Shown here: piece by piece, positions 5,690-13,122 of the stretch
How positions within the stretch are numbered: position 1 is the first letter of the stretch
Layout of the letters: the number at the start of each line of letters is the position of its first letter
Origin: JBPCPM01 sp050999155
GTDB taxonomy: Bacteria; Actinomycetota; Thermoleophilia; Solirubrobacterales; 70-9
Length of the DNA: 13,258 nucleotides
Direction: 5' to 3'
NCBI GenBank assembly: GCA_050999155.1
Contig: JBPCPM010000041.1
Coordinates: forward strand, 1-13,258
Notes under the pieces: model-generated
The model's database searches: none
What the model was told of the DNA's origin: nothing
Seen by the model: the letters and a program-made list of their open reading frames with translations, nothing else
Translations under genes and position numbers: made by a program

Positions 5690-5744
5690 TCGATGGGTGT
5701 CACCGTCTCGACGCGAGCGAAAGAGCCCAGCGCTCGCCGATCGG
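5690..5744 (-). pseudogene. Relic of the HTH-tailed gene (fragment of the 1336-2028 family)
   Basis: Positions 5690-5715 are identical to 1898-1923 over 26 bp, and 5716-5744 align to 1924-1953 with a few changes and a 1-base gap. On the minus strand this encodes IGERW, then, after a one-base deletion, FARVETVTPIE, against IGERWGLFLRVETVTPID in the intact gene. Only this fragment survives; flanking sequence does not match. It is therefore a frameshifted remnant of a paralogue or of a duplicated segment, in direct orientation relative to the intact gene. Confidence 0.65.
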
Positions 5745-5949
5745 ATGGTCGACGACCTTTACGCGGAGGCCGCCGAGGACGGCCGAGAGTTCGGGCCCAG
5801 TTTCGACCCCGCCGACCAAGCCTTCGTGGATCACCTCGCCACCCTGGTCCCCGACGGCGTCTACGACCCCGCAAGATCACGCCCTGGTGGTGCGGCACCT
5901 CCTTGAGATGATCCCGAGGCCCGATGAGCGATACCACCGAGGCCGTTGA
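5745..5949 (+). pseudogene. Frameshifted small hypothetical gene upstream of the TerS-like gene
   Basis: From ATG 5745 a well-biased frame reads MVDDLYAEAAEDGREFG, then FDPADQAFVDHLATLVPDGVYDP, and then becomes unlikely sequence ending at 5906. A second frame with equally good codon use picks up as QDHALVVRHLLEMIPRPDER and stops at 5949. Removing one C from the CCCC run near 5868-5871 joins the two into a 67-aa protein overlapping the start of the next gene. Either the gene is broken or the run is a sequencing error. No Shine-Dalgarno sequence and no family recognised; acidic and helical. Confidence 0.5.
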
Positions 5950-6577
5950 CACCAAGGATCACGAGACGCCACCCAAGCCGTGGGAACGCCAGCAGGGAGA
6001 ACCCACGAAAGCTGCTGAGGGCTTTCGGATCTACCGAGATCTGGGGCCGAGGAGGTCATCCGGGAAGGTCGCGGAAACGCTCAAAGTGTCGACGGCGATC
6101 ACCTACGGGTGGTCCCGCCGTTGGTACTGGGTGGCGCGATCCCAGGCGTGGGACGACGAACAGGACCGCATCGGCAGGGAGGCGACGCTCCAAGAGGTCG
6201 CCGACATGCACCGCCGGCACGCCCAGATCGGCGTGGTGATGCTCGACAAGGTGGCCGCCCGACTCCTGGGGTCGAGCGAGTCCAACGTGGAGCAGCTGGA
6301 CGCCAGCAAGCTCAACGCCCGCGACCTGGGCTACCTGGCCGACATCGCCGTGAAGATCGAGCGCAGCGCCCGGGGGGAGATCACGGCCAAGGTCGCCATC
6401 GAGCACTCGGGCAACGTCGGCCACGTCGTGAAGTCCCTGCAGACCGAGGACGCTCGAGCCGCCGAGGCGATCGCAGCCTTGGTCGAGGCCGGCGTCTTCC
6501 CTCCCGAGACGATGGCCGCCCTCGGGGTGGGCGATGTCACCGAGCTACCTCCTGAGGACGACGAGGACGACGAGTGA
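5924..6577 (+). CDS. Terminase-small-subunit-like phage HTH protein
   Basis: 217-aa DNA-binding protein of the kind often annotated as phage terminase small subunit or phage HTH protein in actinobacterial phages and elements. Residues 19-27 (PWERQQGEP) and about 33-78 (GFRIYRDLGPRRS, KVAETLKVSTAITYGWSRRW, WVARSQAWDDEQDRIGRE) form the characteristic N-terminal HTH domain. A long helical stretch follows (to about 150: MHRRHAQIGVVMLDKVAARLL, ARDLGYLADIAVKIERSARGE), then an acidic tail EDDEDDE. In phages a TerS picks out the DNA to be packaged; here no large terminase, portal or capsid gene follows, so it may redirect a helper phage or regulate. Start ATG 5924; GAGG lies 4 nt upstream. Confidence 0.62.
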   Translation: MSDTTEAVDTKDHETPPKPWERQQGEPTKAAEGFRIYRDLGPRRSSGKVAETLKVSTAITYGWSRRWYWVARSQAWDDEQDRIGREATLQEVADMHRRHAQIGVVMLDKVAARLLGSSESNVEQLDASKLNARDLGYLADIAVKIERSARGEITAKVAIEHSGNVGHVVKSLQTEDARAAEAIAALVEAGVFPPETMAALGVGDVTELPPEDDEDDE

Positions 6578-6783
6578 CCCCTGCGTCGCTGGATTGCGAC
6601 CTAGCCTGTTTCTGGATGGGTCCTCTTCACGGCGGAACCTCGGGTGGCGTCCGCTGAAGCCATGCGAGTCGGCGCCCGCTAGATCGGCACCACCACCGTT
6701 GCGTTGGCACAGGTCGCTCGCACTCGGCCGGCGGCCTCGATGAACGCATGGTTCCCTCCCGGCGGCTCTTGACCGGCGCCTTC

Positions 6784-6789
6784 TAGGAT
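6784..6789 (+). promoter_or_regulatory. Probable -10 element (TAGGAT) of the hsd operon
   Basis: TAGGAT matches the actinobacterial TANNNT -10 box and ends 6 nt before the hsdM ATG, the spacing of leaderless promoters. The alternative is that its AGGA acts as a weak Shine-Dalgarno sequence 7 nt from the ATG. No good -35 lies 16-18 bp upstream; TTGACC at 6769-6774 is only 9 bp away. Confidence 0.4.
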
Positions 6790-6795
6790 CGCCGG

Positions 6796-8391
6796 ATGCC
6801 GCCGGCCAAGGGGACGAGGAAGGCCGCGGCGAGCAAGTCGCTGGAGCAGACGCTCTGGGAGGCCGCCGACAAGATGCGCGGCAACCTGGAGGCGGCCGAG
6901 TACAAGCACGTCGCCCTGGGCTTGGTGTTCCTGAAGTACGTGAGCGACGCTTTCGAGCAGCGCCGTCAGTTCCTCGTAGCGGCGACGGCCGATCCGGCGT
7001 CCGACTACTTCATCCCGAACGCCGATCGACGGGCCGAGATCGTCGAGTCACGCGACGAATACACGTCGGAGAGCGTGTTCTGGGTGCCCGAAGGGGCCCG
7101 CTGGGAGTACCTGCAGTCGCAGGCCAAGCAGCCGACCATCGGCGTGCTGCTCGACGCGGCGATGGACGAGATCGAGAAAGAGAACCCCACCCTGAAGGGC
7201 GTGCTCCCAAAGGCCTAAGCCCGCGAGGACATCGACAAGCGCCTGCTCGGCGAGCTAGTCGATCTCATCGGCAACATCGGCTTCACCCCGACCGACGACC
7301 ACGGCGCCGACGACGTGCTCGGCCGTGTCTACGAGTACTTCCTCGGCAAGTTCGCCGCCACCGAGGGCCGAAACGCCGGCGAGTTCTACACACCCCGCTC
7401 GATCGTCCGCCTCCTCGTCGAGATGCTCGAACCCTACGAGGGCCGCGTCTACGACCCGTGCTGCGGATCGGGCGGCATGTTCGTGCAGTCGAGCGAGTTC
7501 GTCACCGCCCACGGCGGCAAGCGCGAGAACCTCAGCATCTACGGCCAGGAGTTCGTGGCCACGACCTGGCGCCTCGCCAAGATGAACCTGGCCATCCGGG
7601 GCATCGACGCCAACCTCGGCGAGCGGGCCGACGACAGCTTCCACCGTGACCACTTCCCCGACCTCCGGGCCGACTTCATCCTCGCCAACCCGCCCTTCAA
7701 CAAGGACGACTGGTTCTCCGGTGCACTTCGCGACGACGTCCGTTGGGCCCACGGGCTCCCGCCGACGGGCAACGCCAACTTCGCCTGGGTCCAACACTTC
7801 GTCCACCACCTCGCCCCCAACGGCGTCGCCGGCTTCGTGCTCGCCAACGGCTCGCTGTCCTCGAAGCAGTCCGGCGAGGGCGACATCCGCCGCCGGCTGG
7901 TTGAAGCCGACCTTGTCGACTGCATCGTCACCCTCCCGGAGAAGCTGTTCTTCAACACTGGCATCCCGGTCTGCCTGTGGTTTCTGGCGAAGCACCGCCA
8001 CGGAAACGGCCACCGGGCCCGCGAGGGCGAGGTGCTGTTCATCGACGCCCGCCAGCTCGGCCGCATGGAGACCCGCACCCTCCGCGTCCTCGACGAAGCG
8101 GACGTCGCCAAGGTCGCAACCACCTACCACGCCTGGCGGGCCCGTGAACCCGAGCAGCGCTACGAGGACGTGCCTGGGTTCTGCAAGGTCGCCACGCTCG
8201 ACGACTTGAAGCAGCACGACTACGTGCTCACCCCCGGCCGCTACGTCGGCGCGCCCGATGCCGCAATCGACGACGAACCAATCGAGGACAAGCTCGCCCG
8301 CCTCCGTCAGCGCCTCGTCGATGAGTTCGACGAAGCCGAGCGCCTCGAAGTGATCATCCGCCAGCGACTCGATGGCCTGATCCGTGAGTGA
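6796..8391 (+). pseudogene. hsdM: Type I restriction-modification methyltransferase subunit HsdM, interrupted by an in-frame TAA
   Basis: The frame spans 532 codons and encodes a full-length HsdM, an N6-adenine methyltransferase of the M2S modification and R2M2S restriction complex, except for TAA at codon 141 (7216-7218). The N-terminal bundle is at about 15-130 (LWEAADKMRGNLEAAEYKHVALGLVFLKYVSDAF). The S-adenosylmethionine motif is DPCCGSGGMF (220-229), the catalytic motif NPPF (298-301), and EFYTPRSIVRL lies before motif I. Around the stop it reads LKGVLPKA-stop-AREDIDKRLLGELVDLIGNI, where the family usually has Tyr, so TAC to TAA is the simplest explanation. Without readthrough, the pieces would be a 140-aa N-terminal fragment and, from GTG 7315 without a Shine-Dalgarno sequence, a 358-aa methylase domain lacking part of the linker. 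The 3' end overlaps hsdS by 8 bp. Confidence 0.9.
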
Positions 8392-9574
8392 ACTTCCTAC
8401 CGAATGGCGGTACGTCCAACTCGAGGAGCTGCTCGAGCCCGGCACCCTCACATACGGTATTGTCCAGCCCGGTCAGAACGATGGAGGTGGCGTTCCAATC
8501 GTGCGGGTAAAGGACCTTGAGGGGGGACGGGTCAACACGGACTCACCGCTTCGTGTGTCGCACCTTGTTGAGGCCGCTTACGCTCGGAGCCGCGTGAGGC
8601 AATGCTACGTGCTGCTGTCGCTGGTCGGATCCGTCGGAACTTGCGCCGTCGCGGACCACAACCTCGACGGCTGGAACCTCGCTAGAGCAGTCGGTCTGCT
8701 CCGTCCGCTCTCCGATGTCGGACCGCTGTGGATTTCTCATTGCCTGCGGGGCCCGGCGGCTCAGGCGTTCATCGGGCAGGTCGTCAACACGACTGTGCAG
8801 ACCACCCTCAATCTGGGCGACCTAAAGAGGGTGCCAATCCCGCTGCCTCCGACGAATGAGCGGAACGCGATCGCCGGGATCCTTGGGGCGCTCGATGACA
8901 AGATCGAGTCCAACCGCCGGCTCGCAGATGTCGTTGACGAGATCGTCCGGGCCGAGGTGGCGTTCGGTGCGAGTGGGGGTCGGGAAGTAGCGGTTGCCGA
9001 TCTCGTGACGCTTGTTCGAACGACGGTGCAGCCGAAATCCGTCCCAACGACGACTCGCTACGTCGGGCTCGAGCACATGCCGCGGGGGCGGATAGTCCTT
9101 GATTCGTGGGGAGTCGCAGAAGGTCTCGGGTCAGGCAAGGCGGTGTTCTCGCCCGGGGACATTCTGTTCGGCAAGCTCAGGCCTTACTTCAAGAAGGTTG
9201 GCCTCGCGCCACAGGTCGGCGGGGTGTGCTCCACGGACATTCTCGTGCTTAGACCGACGGAGCCCGATCTGACGGCTGTGGCACTCGCCGTACTCGCCTC
9301 GGATGAGTTCATCGAGTTTGCGTCAAACGCCGCCTCAGGGACACGGATGCCGCGGGCATCGTGGAATCACATGAGGACGTACACGGTCAGGTCGCCCACC
9401 CGAGCGGTATCAGCCCAGCTGGCGGCGCTCCTCGGTCCTCTGCTTGCCGCCGCCCAGCGTGGCGTCGAGGAGAGCGTCGTCCTCGCGGAGCTCCGGGACG
9501 CGCTGCTTCCCGAACTGCTGTCAGGGCGGTTACGGGTGCCGGTGGCCGAGGAGCTGGTCGAGGCGGCGACGTGA
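8384..9574 (+). CDS. hsdS: Type I restriction-modification specificity subunit HsdS
   Basis: 396-aa protein that recognises the bipartite DNA target and holds two HsdM and two HsdR subunits. TRD1 spans about 1-150, opening with LPTEWRYVQLEELLEPG. The central conserved helix region is at about 154-190 (LPPTNERNAIAGILGALDDKIESN). TRD2 covers about 195-340, and the distal conserved helix about 345-385 (AQLAALLGPLLAAAQRGVEESVVLAELRDALLPELLSGRL). Both halves are present, so it should be full length; the target cannot be read from sequence alone. The GTG start at 8384 overlaps the hsdM stop. Codon use in the TRD parts looks less GC-extreme than in hsdM and hsdR, as often seen for exchanged TRDs. 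Confidence 0.92.
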   Translation: MSELPTEWRYVQLEELLEPGTLTYGIVQPGQNDGGGVPIVRVKDLEGGRVNTDSPLRVSHLVEAAYARSRVRQCYVLLSLVGSVGTCAVADHNLDGWNLARAVGLLRPLSDVGPLWISHCLRGPAAQAFIGQVVNTTVQTTLNLGDLKRVPIPLPPTNERNAIAGILGALDDKIESNRRLADVVDEIVRAEVAFGASGGREVAVADLVTLVRTTVQPKSVPTTTRYVGLEHMPRGRIVLDSWGVAEGLGSGKAVFSPGDILFGKLRPYFKKVGLAPQVGGVCSTDILVLRPTEPDLTAVALAVLASDEFIEFASNAASGTRMPRASWNHMRTYTVRSPTRAVSAQLAALLGPLLAAAQRGVEESVVLAELRDALLPELLSGRLRVPVAEELVEAAT

Positions 9575-9630
9575 TCACGACGTACGGCTGTGTCACTCCA
9601 GGGTCGTTCGTCATCGAGCGGGAGGCCTAG
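9571..9630 (+). other. 19-codon ORF linking hsdS and hsdR
   Basis: GTG 9571 overlaps the hsdS stop (GTGA) and opens VITTYGCVTPGSFVIEREA, ending in TAG 5 bp before the hsdR start. It could be a translational-coupling leader that carries ribosomes from hsdS to hsdR, or simply a short open stretch. Product function is not claimed. Confidence 0.25.
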
Positions 9631-9635
9631 CGACA

Positions 9636-12600
9636 GTGGCTGGAGGGGGGATTACGGAGGGGATCGTCGAGGAGGCCTGTCTCGGGTACTTCCAGGCGCT
9701 GGGCTACCAGACGCTCGCCGGGCCCACGATCGGGCCGGAGGGGTCGGCGCCGGAGCGATCGTCGCGGGAGGAGGTGCTGCTCCTGGGTCGCCTACGAGAG
9801 GCCGTGGAGCGCATCAACCCGGAGCTGCCGGCGGGCGTAGTCGATCAGGTGCTCGTACGGGTGCAGCGGGCGGAGTCGCAGAGCGCGATGGCCGAGAACG
9901 AACGGGTGCACCGACTGCTCGTCGAGGGTGTGCCGGTCGAGCACCGGGTGGACGGTGCCGTGCGGACGTCGCTGGCGTGGCTCGTCGACTGGGAGCACCC
10001 GGAGCACAATGACTGGCTGGCGGTCAACCAGTACACGGTCGCGGGGGCCAAGACCCGGCGGCCCGATGTCGTCGTATTCGTCAACGGCCTGCCTCTGGCG
10101 TTGATAGAGCTGAAGAACCCTGGGGCTGAACATGCCACGGTGAAAGGCGCCTGGAATCAGGTGCAGACCTACCGGTCGGACATCGCGGCTGTGTTCACCC
10201 CGAACGCGTTGTGCGTGGTGTCCGACGGGCTGGCTGCCCTGATGGGGTCGTTCTCGGCGGGCTGGGAGCACTACGCGCCGTGGAAGACGATCGACGGGCG
10301 CGAGGTGGTGACGGACAAGCCGCCACTCGAGGTGCTCATCCGCGGCGTGTTCGAGCCAGCCCGGTTCCTCGACCTGGTCCGCAGCTTTATCGTGTTCACC
10401 GACGAACCGGCCGGTCTCGTGAAGCGGGTGGCAAGGTACCACCAGTACTGGGCGGTCAACGCCGCGGTGGCATCGACGATCGAGGCGTCGGGCCCCGACG
10501 GCGACCACCGGGGCGGGGTGGTGTGGCACACCCAGGGTTCCGGCAAGTCGATCGAGATGCTGCTCTACGCCGCCAAGGTCATGCGCTCGGAGGCGATGGG
10601 CAACCCCACTCTGGTCCTCATCACCGACCGCAACGACCTCGACGACCAGCTCTTCGCCGAGGTGTTCGCCCCCGCTCGGATCCTCCCCGAGACTCCCAAG
10701 CAGGCAGGTTCGCGGGCCGAGATGCGCTCGCTGCTCGACCGCAGCTCGGGCGGGATCATCTTCACCACGATCCAGAAGTTCGCCCCCGACGCGAAGGGCG
10801 ACCCGCACCCGCTGCTCACTGATCGCCGCAACGTGATTGTGATCGCCGATGAGGCGCACCGGTCGCAGTACGACTTCCTCGACGGCTACGCCCGGCACCT
10901 GCGCGACGCGCTCCCGAACGCCACCTACCTCGGGTTCACCGGCACCCCGATCGAGTCGACCGACCGGTCCACCCGGCAAGTGTTCGGCAACTACATCGAC
11001 ATCTACGACCTCACCCGTGCTGTCGAGGATGGCGCCACCGTGCGGATCTTCTACGAGTCGCGCCTGGCCAAGGTCACCCTCCCAGAGGAGGCGCGGGCCA
11101 GCATCGACGACGAGGTCGAGGAGGTCACCGAAGGCGCCGAACCCGGCGAGGCAGAGCGGGCCAAAACGCGTTGGGCACGGCTCGAGGCGATCGTCGGCGC
11201 CGACGACCGAATCGACGCCATCGCCGCGGACATCGTCGAGCATTGGGAGGGCCGCCGGGCCAACCTGCTGGGCAAGGCGATGATCGTGTGCATGAGCCGG
11301 CGAATCTGCGTTGAGCTCTACCAACGGATCGTCAAACTGCGGCCCGACTGGCATGACGTCGACTCGTCTCGCGGGAAGCTGAAGGTGGTGATGACCGGCT
11401 CGGCCGCGGACCCCGGCGTGTTCCAGCCCCACCTCCACCCGAAGGAGATCCAACGGGCCATCAAGGCCCGGGCCAAGGACCCTGATGACTCGCTGGAGCT
11501 GGTGATCGTGCGGGACATGTGGCTCACCGGGTTCGACGCACCGGCGATGCACACCATGTACGTCGACAAGCCCATGCAGGGTGCCGGGCTCATGCAGGCC
11601 ATCGCTCGGGTGAACCGCACCTTCCGCGACAAGCCCGGCGGGCTCATCGTCGACTACCTCGGCATCGCCCCGAACCTGCGCAAGGCCCTCGCCGAGTACT
11701 CACCGACCGATCGGGATCAGGCTGGCGTGCCCATCGAGCAGATGGTCGCCGTGATGCTCGAGAAGCACGACATCGTCAGCGGCATCCTCCACGGTCTCGC
11801 ATGGTCATCGGACTCCGGGCTGCCACCCGATCAGCGCCTAGCCCAGCTGTGGAACGTCATGGACTTCGTCCTCGCCGATCCCGACCGCAAGACCCGCTAC
11901 CTCGACCAAGTCCTCGCCCTCGCTAAGGCCTTCGCCCTCTGCGGCACCCGAGACGAGGCGATGGCGATCCGCGACGACGTGAAGCTCTTCGCCGACGTCC
12001 GCTCCGCGATCGTGAAGCTCGATCACGAAGGCGCCGGACCTCGCGAGCCCGGCAGCGCCGAGGTCGACACCGCCATCGCCCAGCTCGTCTCCGAAGCGGT
12101 CGTGGCCGAGGGCGTAGTCGACATCTATGCCGCCGCCGGGATCGACAAGCCCGAGCTGTCGATCCTGTCGGATGAGTTCCTCGACGGGCTGGCTCAGGCC
12201 GAGCGGCCCAACCTCCAGCTCGAGCTGCTGCGCCGGCTGCTCAACGATGAGATCCGCACCCAGCGACGCACGAACCTCGTCCAGGCTCGACGGTTCTCCG
12301 AGCTGCTCGACGAGGCCATCAACCGCTACACGAACCGGGCGTTGTCGACTGCCGAGATCATCGCCGCCCTCGTGGATCTGGCCAAGGAGCTCCGCGAGTC
12401 GAAGGCCAGGGCCGGTCAGCTCGGCCTCGCCGACGACGAGCTCGCGTTCTACGACGCCGTGTGCCAGAACGACGCCGCCGTCCTCGAGCTCGGCGACGAC
12501 ACCCTCAAGGCCATTGCGCAGGCGCTGGTGAAGGCGGTGCGTGAGTCGGCCACGATCGACTGGAACCTCAAAGAGTCAGTCCAGGCCGGGCTCCGAGCCA

Positions 12601-12710
12601 AGGTGAAGCGCCTCCTCGCTCGCTACGACTACCCGCCCGACAAGGAGGAACGGGCGATCGAGCTCGTCCTCGAACAGGCCCAGCTCTTCGCCGACGTCGA
12701 AGCCGCATGA
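9636..12710 (+). CDS. hsdR: Type I restriction endonuclease/translocase subunit HsdR
   Basis: 1024-aa motor and nuclease subunit that translocates and cuts unmethylated DNA when bound to M2S. The N-terminal PD-(D/E)xK nuclease has Asp144 (RRPDVVVFVNG) and Glu158-Leu-Lys160 (ALIELKNP). Superfamily 2 helicase motifs: Walker A HTQGSGKS (Lys304), DEAH (405-408), GFTGTP (433-438), WLTGFDAP, and motif VI QAIARVNR (654-661). A helical C-terminal domain (about 800-1020) should contact HsdM. Length is normal for EcoR124-type enzymes. The start is GTG 9636, with GGAGG 10 nt upstream; the longer in-frame extension back to 9444 overlaps hsdS and is not protein-like. All catalytic residues look intact, in contrast to the interrupted hsdM. 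Confidence 0.95.
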   Translation: MAGGGITEGIVEEACLGYFQALGYQTLAGPTIGPEGSAPERSSREEVLLLGRLREAVERINPELPAGVVDQVLVRVQRAESQSAMAENERVHRLLVEGVPVEHRVDGAVRTSLAWLVDWEHPEHNDWLAVNQYTVAGAKTRRPDVVVFVNGLPLALIELKNPGAEHATVKGAWNQVQTYRSDIAAVFTPNALCVVSDGLAALMGSFSAGWEHYAPWKTIDGREVVTDKPPLEVLIRGVFEPARFLDLVRSFIVFTDEPAGLVKRVARYHQYWAVNAAVASTIEASGPDGDHRGGVVWHTQGSGKSIEMLLYAAKVMRSEAMGNPTLVLITDRNDLDDQLFAEVFAPARILPETPKQAGSRAEMRSLLDRSSGGIIFTTIQKFAPDAKGDPHPLLTDRRNVIVIADEAHRSQYDFLDGYARHLRDALPNATYLGFTGTPIESTDRSTRQVFGNYIDIYDLTRAVEDGATVRIFYESRLAKVTLPEEARASIDDEVEEVTEGAEPGEAERAKTRWARLEAIVGADDRIDAIAADIVEHWEGRRANLLGKAMIVCMSRRICVELYQRIVKLRPDWHDVDSSRGKLKVVMTGSAADPGVFQPHLHPKEIQRAIKARAKDPDDSLELVIVRDMWLTGFDAPAMHTMYVDKPMQGAGLMQAIARVNRTFRDKPGGLIVDYLGIAPNLRKALAEYSPTDRDQAGVPIEQMVAVMLEKHDIVSGILHGLAWSSDSGLPPDQRLAQLWNVMDFVLADPDRKTRYLDQVLALAKAFALCGTRDEAMAIRDDVKLFADVRSAIVKLDHEGAGPREPGSAEVDTAIAQLVSEAVVAEGVVDIYAAAGIDKPELSILSDEFLDGLAQAERPNLQLELLRRLLNDEIRTQRRTNLVQARRFSELLDEAINRYTNRALSTAEIIAALVDLAKELRESKARAGQLGLADDELAFYDAVCQNDAAVLELGDDTLKAIAQALVKAVRESATIDWNLKESVQAGLRAKVKRLLARYDYPPDKEERAIELVLEQAQLFADVEAA

Positions 12711-13122
12711 CGACGCCCCAGTGCGGTCTGCTCCGGACACCGCCTCCCCCGATAGCCGAGCACCCCGGCGTAACACGATGCGAGAAGCCCCCGGAGGCCC
12801 CCGGAGCTCCCGAAATCCGCCCACGGTTGCATTCGATAATTACGCGTCACATACTCGGCCCCGAGCAGGCAAAACCTGCCCCCGGACAGTGCAAATCGGG
12901 GGCTAGACGACGCCTATCGAGTGTTGCCGGGGGGCGGTCACTAGGCCGATTAGGCCCCTGACCAGCGGAAACGTGGCGGGCACCGGAAACCGGGGCTAGC
13001 ACAACGCTCTTACACCCGACGTACGATTCTTCCTGTGGAATGCCCATGAGCGGAGGAGGCGTGATCGCCTTCACCCTCGCCCAGGAGGTAGCGGCCGGTG
13101 GTGCGGATTCTGCGGAGGCTCC
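12711..13122. other. Intergenic region after hsdR
   Basis: I see no convincing gene in these 412 bp. It holds two tandem copies of GCCCCCGGAG (12787-12806), an AT-richer pocket near 12827-12855, and a 7-bp stem-loop at 12878-12903. A repeat of the tRNA 3' end is absent. Confidence 0.5.
12878..12903 (+). terminator. Stem-loop, possible terminator after the hsd operon
   Basis: GCCCCCG (12878-12884) pairs with CGGGGGC (12897-12903) across a 12-nt loop. Just before it GCAGG and CCTGC (12865-12879) form a smaller 5-bp hairpin. It lies 170 bp past hsdR and lacks a T-tract, so the role is tentative. Confidence 0.35.

Larger units (their letters stand above)
5439..5744. other. Gene-poor degenerate stretch
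   Basis: No convincing gene on either strand. It contains an inverted pair of arm-like motifs at 5605-5622 and, at its right end, a 55-bp relic of the HTH-tailed gene (5690-5744). Open frames across it have Arg/Pro-rich, coding-unlike translations. Confidence 0.5.

Noticed and set aside
5428..5949. 173-codon plus-strand frame through the degenerate stretch
   Set aside because: Only its last 25 codons look coding, and these are better explained as the second half of the frameshifted ORF from 5745. The rest is Arg/Thr/Pro-rich noise.
6769..6789. TTGACC with TAGGAT as a standard -35/-10 promoter for hsdM
   Set aside because: The spacer is only 9 bp, far too short for a sigma70-type promoter. 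Only the -10 part is kept.
7255..8451. 398-codon open frame on the minus strand across hsdM
   Set aside because: It mirrors the hsdM coding frame and has Val/Glu/Asp-rich repetitive composition. The plus strand encodes clear methyltransferase motifs.
9792..11552. 586-codon open frame on the minus strand across hsdR
   Set aside because: Antisense shadow of a helicase gene with all motifs. The translation is His/Arg/Val-rich without domains.
12866..12903. Possible second tRNA 3' end (GCAAATC next to a GC stem)
   Set aside because: The loop is 12 nt rather than 7, the T-loop consensus is absent, and there is no acceptor strand or CCA. It also does not match the tRNA end at position 1.
12707..12961. 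84-codon ORF whose ATG overlaps the hsdR stop
   Set aside because: The overlap is suggestive, but the translation is Pro-rich, without bias at third positions, and crosses a stem-loop. No sign of a protein family.
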